From the NCBI GenBank assembly GCA_934216615.1, contig CAKQCB010000012.1, positions 1 to 45,686 of the forward strand: 45,686 nt of DNA, given 5' to 3'. A program made the position numbers and the translations under genes. Numbering within the stretch: the first letter of the stretch is position 1; each line of letters opens with the position of its first letter. Below the pieces are notes generated by a model that did no database searches, was not told where the DNA came from, and saw nothing but the letters and a program-made list of their open reading frames with translations. This document shows, piece after piece, positions 32,761 through 39,932 of this stretch. This DNA is from an uncultured Anaerolineae bacterium. Lineage in GTDB: Bacteria > Chloroflexota > Anaerolineae > Aggregatilineales > Phototrophicaceae.

Positions 32761-33408
32761 TTATGCGTCCAAATTCTTGACCTGAGCCATCAAAGTTCGT
32801 ATGTAGGCGATTTCGTCATCATTGATCGTGTGTCCCATGTTGGGATAAATCCGCTTCTCAACGTCTGCATTGAGCAGGGATAACTTCTCTGCACTGTCGT
32901 GCACACGACTCACCGGAATATGAAAATCAACGTCACTGCAACCGATGAAAACGGGCGTATTTTCGAGCGTTCCGCTGTAGTCCCGCAACGAATCCCCGTT
33001 GCCGATCAACCCGCCGCTTAAAGCGACAACGCCCCCATAACGGTTCGGGTTTCGCGCTGTGAATTCGAGCGTGAGACAAGCGCCCTGTGAAAAGCCTAAA
33101 AGGATGATTTTTTCACGCGGAATCCCCGCTTCAACCACTGTTTCCACCACCGCGCCAACTTGTTCCAACGCGGAAGAAAGATACGGTTCATTTTTTGCGA
33201 CAGGTTCTAAGAAACTGTACGGATACCATGTATTGTTCGCGGCTTGGGGGGCGACAGCGACATAATCGGTCATCTCCAGCTCTTGCCCCAACGCCAAAAT
33301 ATGCTGTGCGCTTGCGCCCCGCCCATGAATCATAATGAGGGCGGCTTTTGCGTCTTCAAGTCGTGTTCCAGCGCTTAACACGGGTTGGCCTTGATGTATC
33401 GATGTCAT
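32761..33408 (-). CDS. Alpha/beta-hydrolase carboxylesterase (MhqD-like)
   Basis: The 215-residue phospholipase/carboxylesterase-family protein has the nucleophile elbow GFSQGA with Ser107, an Asp in IGCSDVDFHIPVSR and a His in YPNMGHTINDDE. The oxyanion region is LIMIHGRGASAQHIL. The start at 33408 (MTSIHQGQPVL) has AAGGTG upstream; the longer frame is unlikely. In Bacillus subtilis the homologous MhqD is produced together with ring-cleaving dioxygenases in response to quinones, and here it lies between two such genes. Confidence 0.87.
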   Translation of the reverse strand: MTSIHQGQPVLSAGTRLEDAKAALIMIHGRGASAQHILALGQELEMTDYVAVAPQAANNTWYPYSFLEPVAKNEPYLSSALEQVGAVVETVVEAGIPREKIILLGFSQGACLTLEFTARNPNRYGGVVALSGGLIGNGDSLRDYSGTLENTPVFIGCSDVDFHIPVSRVHDSAEKLSLLNADVEKRIYPNMGHTINDDEIAYIRTLMAQVKNLDA

Positions 33409-33436
33409 GATGTTTAGGATCACCTTTCTATCATGG

Positions 33437-33466
33437 CGAGGCCATATCATTCACAATATGGCCTCG
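33437..33466. repeat. Hairpin between dioxygenase and esterase genes
   Basis: CGAGGCCATAT (33437-33447) and ATATGGCCTCG (33456-33466) form a perfect 11-base stem with an 8-base loop, inside the leftward operon. No T run follows in the direction of transcription, so it is more likely an mRNA processing or stability element than a terminator. Confidence 0.6.
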
Positions 33467-33488
33467 AAAATTTCAACCTACATTCAGT

Positions 33489-34442
33489 TTATAAGGGTTC
33501 CAAACCTGCTTCAATCTGTTCGCGGTGCGGTTCAAGAAATGGCGGTAACGCCAGTGTTTGCCCCATCGTTTCTAAAGGTTCGTCCGCATCAAAGCCCGGG
33601 TCATCGGTTGCGAGTTCAAACAAGATGCCCTCAGAAATGCGGAAGTATAAAGAACGGAAGTAGAACCGATCCACAAGCCCAGAATGTCGCACTTGCAAGC
33701 TGTTTAATTTCTCCAACCATGCTTGCTGTTCTTCATCGTTGCTCAAACGGAAGGCGATGTGATGCACCCCGCCGTAGCCTAAAAAGGATGGGCCTGCTTT
33801 GGGCTGTTCGATCACATGCAGTTCTTTACCCGCACCCCCGCCGTCCATCGTGTAAATGGTGACAGTTTCATCAGGGTTATCCAAACTGGGCAGGGTCGCC
33901 GCTTTGGTGAAGTTGAGCAACTGCGTAAAGACGGGTTCCATCCACCCTACACGAGGTATGGATAATGTCGCCGCGAAGAAACCGCGAATGGCAAATTCAG
34001 CGGGAACGTCCGTTTTATCCCATGCTTCGCCTTCCCAAGACTCGCCCAAATCATCGACCAACGTCAAACGTTGGCCTTCAGGGTCTTCAAAGCGCACGAT
34101 GGCGCGCCCATTAAATTGTTCAATGCCGTTATTTTTCACGTCATGCTGTGCAAAACGCGCTAACCAGTATTCCAATGCCGCCCGCCCATTCACGCGAAAT
34201 TGTGTATTGGCGATGCTGTCCGTACCGCGCACATTCGGGCCAGTTTGAGGCCAGTCGAAATAGGTCATGTCGGTGCCGGGCGTGCCTAATTTATCCGCAT
34301 AAAACAGGTGATAGGCGCTCACATCGTCTTGGTTGACGGTTTTCTTGACAAGACGTAAGCCCAAAACTTGTGTGTAAAAGTCCAAATTGCCTTTGGCATT
34401 TCCGGTAACAGCAGTAACGTGATGTAAACCGTGAAGTTGCAT
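33489..34442 (-). CDS. Ring-cleaving dioxygenase, double VOC domain (MhqA/MhqO-like)
   Basis: The 317-residue product has a first VOC module (LHGLHHVTAVTGNAKGNLDFYTQVLGLRLVKKTVNQDDV) and a second one starting near residue 150 (GFFAATLSIPRVGWMEPVFTQLL). A metal-type His (YGGVHHIAFRLSND) and GILFELATDDPGF are in the second module. In the first half the second His position reads SIANTQFRV without a histidine, so probably only one functional metal site exists. The start at 34442 has GAGGA 10 bases upstream. It is the first gene of the leftward Mhq-like operon, directly behind the shared operator. Confidence 0.87.
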   Translation of the reverse strand: MQLHGLHHVTAVTGNAKGNLDFYTQVLGLRLVKKTVNQDDVSAYHLFYADKLGTPGTDMTYFDWPQTGPNVRGTDSIANTQFRVNGRAALEYWLARFAQHDVKNNGIEQFNGRAIVRFEDPEGQRLTLVDDLGESWEGEAWDKTDVPAEFAIRGFFAATLSIPRVGWMEPVFTQLLNFTKAATLPSLDNPDETVTIYTMDGGGAGKELHVIEQPKAGPSFLGYGGVHHIAFRLSNDEEQQAWLEKLNSLQVRHSGLVDRFYFRSLYFRISEGILFELATDDPGFDADEPLETMGQTLALPPFLEPHREQIEAGLEPL

Positions 34443-34487
34443 GATGTCCAATCCTCTTTTTGAATCCCCTAACATTCTTCGCAAATG

Positions 34488-34516
34488 TTATTTCACCTTA
34501 AATGATTCGATGTCAA
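34488..34516 (-). promoter_or_regulatory. Leftward promoter of the Mhq-like operon
   Basis: TTGACA (34511-34516, minus strand) is followed after 17 bases by AAATAA (34488-34493). The -35 lies inside the inverted repeat at 34506-34532. Confidence 0.55.
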
Positions 34517-34532
34517 ATCATTTGATATCGAA
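34506..34532. promoter_or_regulatory. Operator of the MarR regulator, 12-base inverted repeat
   Basis: TTCGATGTCAAA (34506-34517) and TTTGATATCGAA (34521-34532) are inverted copies with one mismatch in 12 and a 3-base spacer. The site covers the -35 elements of both divergent promoters. This is the expected place and size for a MarR dimer site; a binding protein would block the dioxygenase operon and its own gene together. Confidence 0.75.
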
Positions 34533-34550
34533 ATAATAACACTGTATAAT
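34522..34550 (+). promoter_or_regulatory. Promoter of the marR gene
   Basis: TTGATA (34522-34527), a 17-base spacer and TATAAT (34545-34550) form a near-consensus promoter. The -35 lies inside the right arm of the operator, consistent with autorepression. Confidence 0.78.
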
Positions 34551-34603
34551 AGCGATGTCAATCAGAAATTCATAAGAATCCGTTTTTACGGTTAGGAAAA
34601 TCT

Positions 34604-35059
34604 ATGGGAACGAAATATCAAGGGACTGCGGTTGAAATCCAAGCCCTGAACACCTACATCAAACTGACGCGCGCGGCTGAAAGTGTGGTCACGCGCACCA
34701 ACCGTCACCTCGGCCAATACAACTTAACGACCAGTCAGTTTGGCGCTTTAGAAGCGCTGTATCACTTGGGGCGCATCCCCCAAATTGAGCTGGCACAAAA
34801 ATTACTGCTCAGTACGGCCAACATCACAACGGTATTACAAAACTTGGAAAAGCGCGGGCTGGTCCAGCGCAAACGTGATCTTGAAGATCAACGTTATATG
34901 CAGGTTACCATCAGCGATGCGGGGCGCGCCCTGATCGAGCAAATATTACCGGAACATATCCGTATCATCGTCGCTGATATGAGCATTTTAACCACAGAGG
35001 AACAGGTCACTTTGGCGGCTCTTTGTCGCAAGTTGGGGTTAGGCAAAGACACACCCTAA
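34604..35059 (+). CDS. MarR-family regulator (MhqR-like)
   Basis: The 151-residue protein is a MarR-type winged-helix regulator. The DNA-binding part is visible as LTTSQFGALEALYHLGRIPQIELAQKLLLSTANITTVLQNLEKRGLVQRKRDLEDQRYMQVTISDAGRALIEQILPEH. It resembles MhqR/HosA-type members. It is divergent from the dioxygenase-esterase operon, and an inverted repeat covers both promoters, so it probably represses that operon until a quinone-like compound appears. It has one cysteine, near the C-terminus (LAALCRKLG). AGGAAAA precedes the ATG. Confidence 0.9.
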   Translation: MGTKYQGTAVEIQALNTYIKLTRAAESVVTRTNRHLGQYNLTTSQFGALEALYHLGRIPQIELAQKLLLSTANITTVLQNLEKRGLVQRKRDLEDQRYMQVTISDAGRALIEQILPEHIRIIVADMSILTTEEQVTLAALCRKLGLGKDTP

Positions 35060-35155
35060 ACACGGCACGAAACAATCTTTTTCAACGCAGAGGGGCGAGT
35101 AGGATACAATAAAAGGATGACCGACTTAAAAACCTATTGCGCATGAGGAAATTTG

Positions 35156-36289
35156 ATGGCCCGACAAAGCGATCACCCTATCACTTTTCGCCAGCAGGAA
35201 ACCCAATTTGTGATGAATTGTTGGCGTTCTAGCCAGTCCTGCTCTTTAGTGGGTGTGGGAAGTGTGGGCAAGTCTAACCTGCTTCAGCACCTCACATCTG
35301 ACGATGTTCAACAGCACTATTTGGGCGACATCGCAAAAAGCGGATTGTTCCGCGCCATCAATATTGACCCGAACCTTTTCGCGCCCATGCCCGAAAACAG
35401 CGACGTAGACAACAGCATGTATCGTTTTTGGGCGGGCTTTGAACTGCTGATGAACCGTCTATTCATGGCGTTCTATCCCTTTGAAGTCTTGGGCGAAGAA
35501 GATGGACGCGCTTTTTATGAGGTGTACCAAGCCTTCCAAGACGGCAGTAATCCTTTGCATCTGTCCATCGGCTTGCGCTATTTTGAGTTCGGGCTTGAGT
35601 TGTTTATGAAACGCGGGATTCGCATCGCGTTTGTGTTTGATGAATTTGAAGATGTCCTCAAACACATGCCTCTGCGCTTTTTCCTCGCTTTACGTGGGCT
35701 TCGCGACGCGCACAAGCGCCAACTGATGTACCTCACCTTTACCCGAACCCCGTTGCCCGAAGTGACCCAACGCTTAGGAATCGCAGAATTGGAGATTGAA
35801 CCGTTCGTTGAACTGTTCACAGATCGAGTGTCGTATGTCGGCCCGTACAGCGAAGCTGATGCCCGTGACATGCTGGAAAAAGTCGCCAAGCGCAAAAACA
35901 AAACCTACGATGTCAGCGCGCAAGAATTCTTATTATGGGCCAGTGGACGACATGCGGGCTTGTTACGTTCCGGCACGCAAGTGTTGGATCATGTCACCGC
36001 CAAGCTGAATGTGCCCGCTGAACGTGACCAAGCAGCACGTCAATTGGCGGCCAAACTACCTGTACGAACCGAGTGCCGTACCATCTGGAAAAGCCTAAGC
36101 CAGCCGGAAAAAGAGATGCTCAAAGGCTTAGCCCAAGCAGAGCCAAATCTCAAACTGGATCAACAATCCATTCGCGAGACGTTCGATCTACTGTTGCAAA
36201 AGCGACTGGTTCGTGCTGATGGCAACCGCGTGGTGATTGATCCGCCCGTTTTTGCAGCATTTGTCAGCCGAAACCCGGATACAGATTAG
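35156..36289 (+). CDS. Stand-alone AAA/STAND-like ATPase
   Basis: The 377-residue protein has a P-loop GVGSVGKS (33-40), Walker B with hydrophobic residues before D162-E163 (IAFVFDEFEDV), a sensor-like TFTRTPLPEV, and a C-terminal part (about 300-370) resembling a winged helix (LSQPEKEMLKGL...DLLLQKRLVRADGNRVVIDPPVF). This layout recalls ORC/Cdc6-like and STAND ATPases. It has no effector domain, membrane helix or clear partner gene. GAGGA precedes the ATG, and TACAAT at 35105-35110 could be a -10. Function unknown; signalling, DNA binding or a defence role are all possible without further evidence. Confidence 0.7.
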   Translation: MARQSDHPITFRQQETQFVMNCWRSSQSCSLVGVGSVGKSNLLQHLTSDDVQQHYLGDIAKSGLFRAINIDPNLFAPMPENSDVDNSMYRFWAGFELLMNRLFMAFYPFEVLGEEDGRAFYEVYQAFQDGSNPLHLSIGLRYFEFGLELFMKRGIRIAFVFDEFEDVLKHMPLRFFLALRGLRDAHKRQLMYLTFTRTPLPEVTQRLGIAELEIEPFVELFTDRVSYVGPYSEADARDMLEKVAKRKNKTYDVSAQEFLLWASGRHAGLLRSGTQVLDHVTAKLNVPAERDQAARQLAAKLPVRTECRTIWKSLSQPEKEMLKGLAQAEPNLKLDQQSIRETFDLLLQKRLVRADGNRVVIDPPVFAAFVSRNPDTD

Positions 36290-36377
36290 GCAGTCTTTTC
36301 CCAAACCCTACGTTCATCCTGTGGTCAACCGTGTGCTGATCGTCATGAAACCGTGTATCAACGTGGGTGGATGGGTA

Positions 36378-36386
36378 TGCTAAAAT
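36378..36386 (+). promoter_or_regulatory. Extended -10 just before the M28 peptidase start
   Basis: TG-C-TAAAAT at 36378-36386 ends only 9 bases before the ATG at 36396, and no Shine-Dalgarno sequence lies between. This predicts a nearly leaderless mRNA. Confidence 0.5.
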
Positions 36387-36395
36387 CTATTTGCT

Positions 36396-37781
36396 ATGAT
36401 AAAACGAAAATTCCTGATCCCTCTTGGGATCACCACTTACTTCATCATTGTTCTGTTAGCGTGCAATCTGAGTACAGATAACGCACCGCCAACGGTTGTT
36501 CCACGCGCCACCAACACGCCCCCGCCGACGATTGGTTATGCCACACTTGCGCCGGAAGAACTGCCACAAGTAGCAACCGCGCCTGCCCCCGAACAACGGA
36601 CAGAGGCGGTTCTACTCACGCTGTTAAACCAAGTTCAGCCTGACCGTATGATGGCGACGATCACCGCCTTACAAAACATGACCACGCGCCATATGGCCTC
36701 TGGTTACGACAACACCACGCGGGGCATTGGCGGGGCGGCGCAGTATATCAACGATCAATTTGTCCAAATCCAAAGTCAGTCGAGTGGACGTTTCAACGTC
36801 ACCCAGCAAGAATTTCTCGCCAATTGGGGGGATGGGCAAATCGTCGGGCGTAATGTGATTGGGGTTTTGAGCGGGACCGAAACAGGCGCTGGTGTAATCG
36901 TTGTCGGCGGGCATTATGACAGCGTTTCGAATGTGTTCGATGACCCGAACGCCCCTGCACCAGGCGCCAATGACAACGCCAGCAGTATTGCCGCGCTCAT
37001 CGAAATCGCGCGCATTATGAGCCAAACCCCGCACCGCGCAACGATTTTGTTTGTGGCGTTCGGCGCAGAAGAATTCCAACGTCAAGGCAGTATCGCCTTC
37101 GTCAGAGATTATCTGCAACAATACAATATCCCCGTCAACGCTATGATTAACATGGATATTATCGGAAGCAGTACCGCAGGTAACGGCGCAACTGAAGACA
37201 ATCGTATGCGCTTATATTCAGCCAATCCCAACGAGTCGCCTTCCCGTCAGTTTGCGCGCATGTTGAACTTATACGCAGAACGTTATGTCGCGTCGATGTC
37301 GCTCGAACTCCAGACTGGCGCTGACCGTGAAGGCCGTTATAGCGATCATATGTCGTTTAGTGACGCCGGAATCGCCGCTGTCCGTTTGATCGAATATCTG
37401 GAAGATTCCACCCGTCAACATACCAACCGCGACACAGTAGAAGCGATTCGCCCGGCCTATCTCGCCAACGCCACGCGGACGATCCTCGCCAGTTTGACCG
37501 CCCTCGCCAGCGGGCCACGCGCCCCGCGCAGTGTCCAGCTCCGTGATAATGGCAATGGATTACGAACGTTGGTTTGGGAAATCTCGCCAGACGCGCAGGG
37601 ATACGTCGTCGCGTTACGCGAACCCGGCTCCATCATCTACAATGCGACTTTTGAGACCAATACCAACATGGTCGAGTGGGAAGGTTTTACGCCCGACCGC
37701 TTTGAGGGAATTGCAATCGCAGGCATTGATGCCGATGGTTTAATGGGACCGTTCTCATTCGAGTATCGCATTTCCAATTAA
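36396..37781 (+). CDS. M28-family zinc aminopeptidase, lipoprotein
   Basis: The 461-residue product has a lipoprotein signal with lipobox LLAC (Cys23) and a Pro/Thr-rich linker. The M28 domain carries all metal and catalytic residues: His173 (GGHYDSV), Asp193 (GANDNAS), Glu225-Glu226 (GAEEF), Asp254 (NMDIIG) and His342 (HTNRDT). The C-terminal 90 residues (APRSVQLRDNGNGLRTLVWEISPDAQGYVVALRE) look like a fibronectin type III-like domain. It is probably anchored outside the membrane and trims peptides. There is no Shine-Dalgarno sequence before the ATG. Repeat block D begins 7 bases after the stop. Confidence 0.9.
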   Translation: MIKRKFLIPLGITTYFIIVLLACNLSTDNAPPTVVPRATNTPPPTIGYATLAPEELPQVATAPAPEQRTEAVLLTLLNQVQPDRMMATITALQNMTTRHMASGYDNTTRGIGGAAQYINDQFVQIQSQSSGRFNVTQQEFLANWGDGQIVGRNVIGVLSGTETGAGVIVVGGHYDSVSNVFDDPNAPAPGANDNASSIAALIEIARIMSQTPHRATILFVAFGAEEFQRQGSIAFVRDYLQQYNIPVNAMINMDIIGSSTAGNGATEDNRMRLYSANPNESPSRQFARMLNLYAERYVASMSLELQTGADREGRYSDHMSFSDAGIAAVRLIEYLEDSTRQHTNRDTVEAIRPAYLANATRTILASLTALASGPRAPRSVQLRDNGNGLRTLVWEISPDAQGYVVALREPGSIIYNATFETNTNMVEWEGFTPDRFEGIAIAGIDADGLMGPFSFEYRISN

Positions 37782-37787
37782 ATACCT

Positions 37788-38388
37788 ACACCTCACCCCG
37801 ATAGCATCTTTCACAACATCGTGGGGATAGGGCATATGAAATGCACCTCACCCCGATAGCGTTGCTATCGTGCCCTCTCCGTAGGGAGAGGGCGAAAAGA
37901 CACCTCATAAGAAGATTTCATGTAGGGACAGAGCACGCTCTATCCGCCACCGCGCGAAACTATCTCTTGTCCTCTCCCCATGGAGAGGACGGCTGAGCAA
38001 AGCGAAGCAGGTGAGGTCATAAAAGCACCTCACCCCGATAGCAATGCTATCGTGCCCTCTCCCTATGGAGAGGGCGAAAAGACATCACTCAGGAAGATTT
38101 CATGTAGGGACAGGGCATGCCCTGTCCTGTCCGCCGACGCGCGAAACTATCCCTTGTCCTCTCCCTACGGAGAGGACGGCTGAGCGCTAGCGAAGCAGGT
38201 GAGGTGTCCTTGCACGCTCTATCCACCACCGCCCGAAACCTCCCTTGTCCTCTCCCTACGGAGAGGACGGCTGAGCGTAGCGAAGCAGGTGAGGTGTTTT
38301 TACACGCCCTGTCCGCCGATGCCGAAACCTATCCCTTGTCCTCTCCCCACGGAGAGGACGGCTGAGCGTCAGCGAAGCAGGTGAGGTG
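37788..38388 (+). repeat. Dispersed hairpin repeat block D, plus orientation, long subtype
   Basis: Hairpin 2 (GTCCTCTCC...GGAGAGGAC) starts at 37969, 38156, 38247 and 38338. Long units of about 187 bases carry both hairpins and a linker with GAAGATTTCATGTAGGGACAG and CCGCCACCGCGCGAAACTATC; short units of 91 bases carry only hairpin 2. GGCTGAGC(G)...AGCGAAGCAGGTGAGG ends each unit. The block fills the space between two convergent genes. Open frames in it are translations of the repeat. Confidence 0.92.
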
Positions 38389-38390
38389 CA

Positions 38391-39200
38391 TCACGCTTCA
38401 GTGATGTGCTTGATATACCGCTCAGCAGAGGCGCGGATTTTTCCTTTAGCGTCACCATCCATAACCCCGCCAAAACTTTCGTAGAGACGGTCAAAGGCGT
38501 AGGGTTCGATAGATGCAACAATCGCGCGGACTTTTTTCGGTGACATCGGTATCAAGTTCGGATAGCTGTACATAAAGGTTGCCCAGCGCATATCGGCCAC
38601 GACATCAATAGTATCTGAGGTGAGCAGTACACCCCGCCCGTCAGCGCCATCACGCCAGTGCAAAACTGCCGAGCCAAGGAAATGACCGCCACAATGTACG
38701 AGCGTGACCCCATCGAGCACCGATTGCGACGCGCCATCCCAAAAATGCAAAACGGGATCAGGGCGCACAACATCGCGCTGATTTCCGACGTGGATATACA
38801 CCGGAATATCCCCAAACGCGCGACTCCATTCAACCATTGTCGTATGAAAATGGGGGTGCGAAATCGCGATAGCACTAAGGCCACCGAGCGCGTTAATCTG
38901 CGCCACAGTCGCATCGTCGATGAGAGGCACTGTATCCCATAAGACATTTCCGTTAGGCGTCTGAATCAGATGCGCTGATTGGCCGATACCCATCTTCGGT
39001 TCAGTCTTGATCTGGTACAGATTCGGTTCCATCGGTTGGAACACATTAGCGTGCTGACCGCGTATGTCATCCAGCGTTGTCCACTGCTGTCCGTTGGTGT
39101 TGACATACTGCCGTTCGTCCTCGCAGATAGAGCAACTGAAGGGCGGTTGTTCGCTGGTAGCATACTGTGTTCCGCAGGTCACACAAATATAATGTGGCAT
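38391..39200 (-). CDS. MBL-fold hydrolase with rubredoxin-like N-terminus
   Basis: The 269-residue protein starts with a CxxC...CxxC metal knuckle (ICVTCGTQYATSEQPPFSCSIC, residues 5-26), followed by a metallo-beta-lactamase fold. The motif that is normally HxHxDH reads HPHFHTTMVEW, so the Asp-His pair is absent. The later ligands remain: a His in LVHCGGHFLGS and an Asp in LLTSDTIDVV. Probably it binds one metal and has an altered activity; the rubredoxin-like site could carry iron or zinc. The substrate is unknown. It stands alone between repeat blocks D and E. Confidence 0.8.
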   Translation of the reverse strand: MPHYICVTCGTQYATSEQPPFSCSICEDERQYVNTNGQQWTTLDDIRGQHANVFQPMEPNLYQIKTEPKMGIGQSAHLIQTPNGNVLWDTVPLIDDATVAQINALGGLSAIAISHPHFHTTMVEWSRAFGDIPVYIHVGNQRDVVRPDPVLHFWDGASQSVLDGVTLVHCGGHFLGSAVLHWRDGADGRGVLLTSDTIDVVADMRWATFMYSYPNLIPMSPKKVRAIVASIEPYAFDRLYESFGGVMDGDAKGKIRASAERYIKHITEA

Positions 39201-39246
39201 GTGAGCACCCTTTCATAAATTAAGTATTTTGAGAGGCTGTTAAATG

Positions 39247-39927
39247 CACCTCACCCCCATAACATCACAAAAGAAGATTTTCTGTAGTGACAGGGCCTGC
39301 ACTATCCGCCACCGCGCGAAACTATCTCTTGTCCTCTCCCCACGGAGAGGACGGCTGAGCATCAGCGAAGCAGGTGAGGTTGAAACGCACCTCACCCCGA
39401 TAGCAATGCTATCGTGCCCTCTCCATGGGGAGAGGGCGAAAAACATCACTCAGGAAGATTTCATATAGGGACAGGGCAGGCCCTGTCCGCCGACGCGCGA
39501 AACTATCTCTTGTCCTCTCCCCACGGAGAGGACGGCTGAGCGTCAGCGAAGCAGGTGAGGTGCCCTTGCATACCCTGTCCGCCACGCCCGAAACAATCCC
39601 TTGTCCTCTCCCTACGGAGAGGACGGCTGAGCGTCAGCGAAGCAGGTGAGGTGTCCTTGCCTGCTCTGTCCGCCGACGCCGAAACCTATCCCTGTCCTCT
39701 CCCCACGGAGAGGACGGCTGAGCGTTAGCGAAGCAGGTGAGGTGTCCTTGCCTGCCCTATCCGCCAACACCCGAAACTATCCCTAGTCCTCTCCCCACGG
39801 ACAGGACGGCTGAGCGTCAGCGAAGCAGGTGAGGTGTTTTTACACGCCCTGTCCGCCGACGCGCGAAACTATCCCTTGTCCTCTCCCCATGGAGAGGACG
39901 GCTGAGCGTCAGCGAAGCAGGTAAGGT
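39247..39927 (+). repeat. Dispersed hairpin repeat block E, plus orientation
   Basis: Hairpin 2 starts at 39331, 39512, 39603, 39694, 39786 and 39878: one long unit of 181 bases, then tandem short units of 91-92 bases. Between hairpins each short unit carries GGCTGAGCGTCAGCGAAGCAGGTGAGGTGTCC and CTGTCCGCCGACGC-like text. The copy at 39786 has a stem mismatch (GGACAGGAC). The block ends 5 bases before the gabT stop codon. Confidence 0.92.
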
Positions 39928-39932
39928 GTCCA

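Noticed and set aside
37980..38384. Reading frames in repeat block D
   Set aside because: Translations of the repeat; similar peptides appear in block E at 39425-39649.
39490..39927. CRISPR array
   Set aside because: The period of about 91 bases is too long, the variable parts are also repeated between units, there is no unique spacer set, and no cas genes are present.
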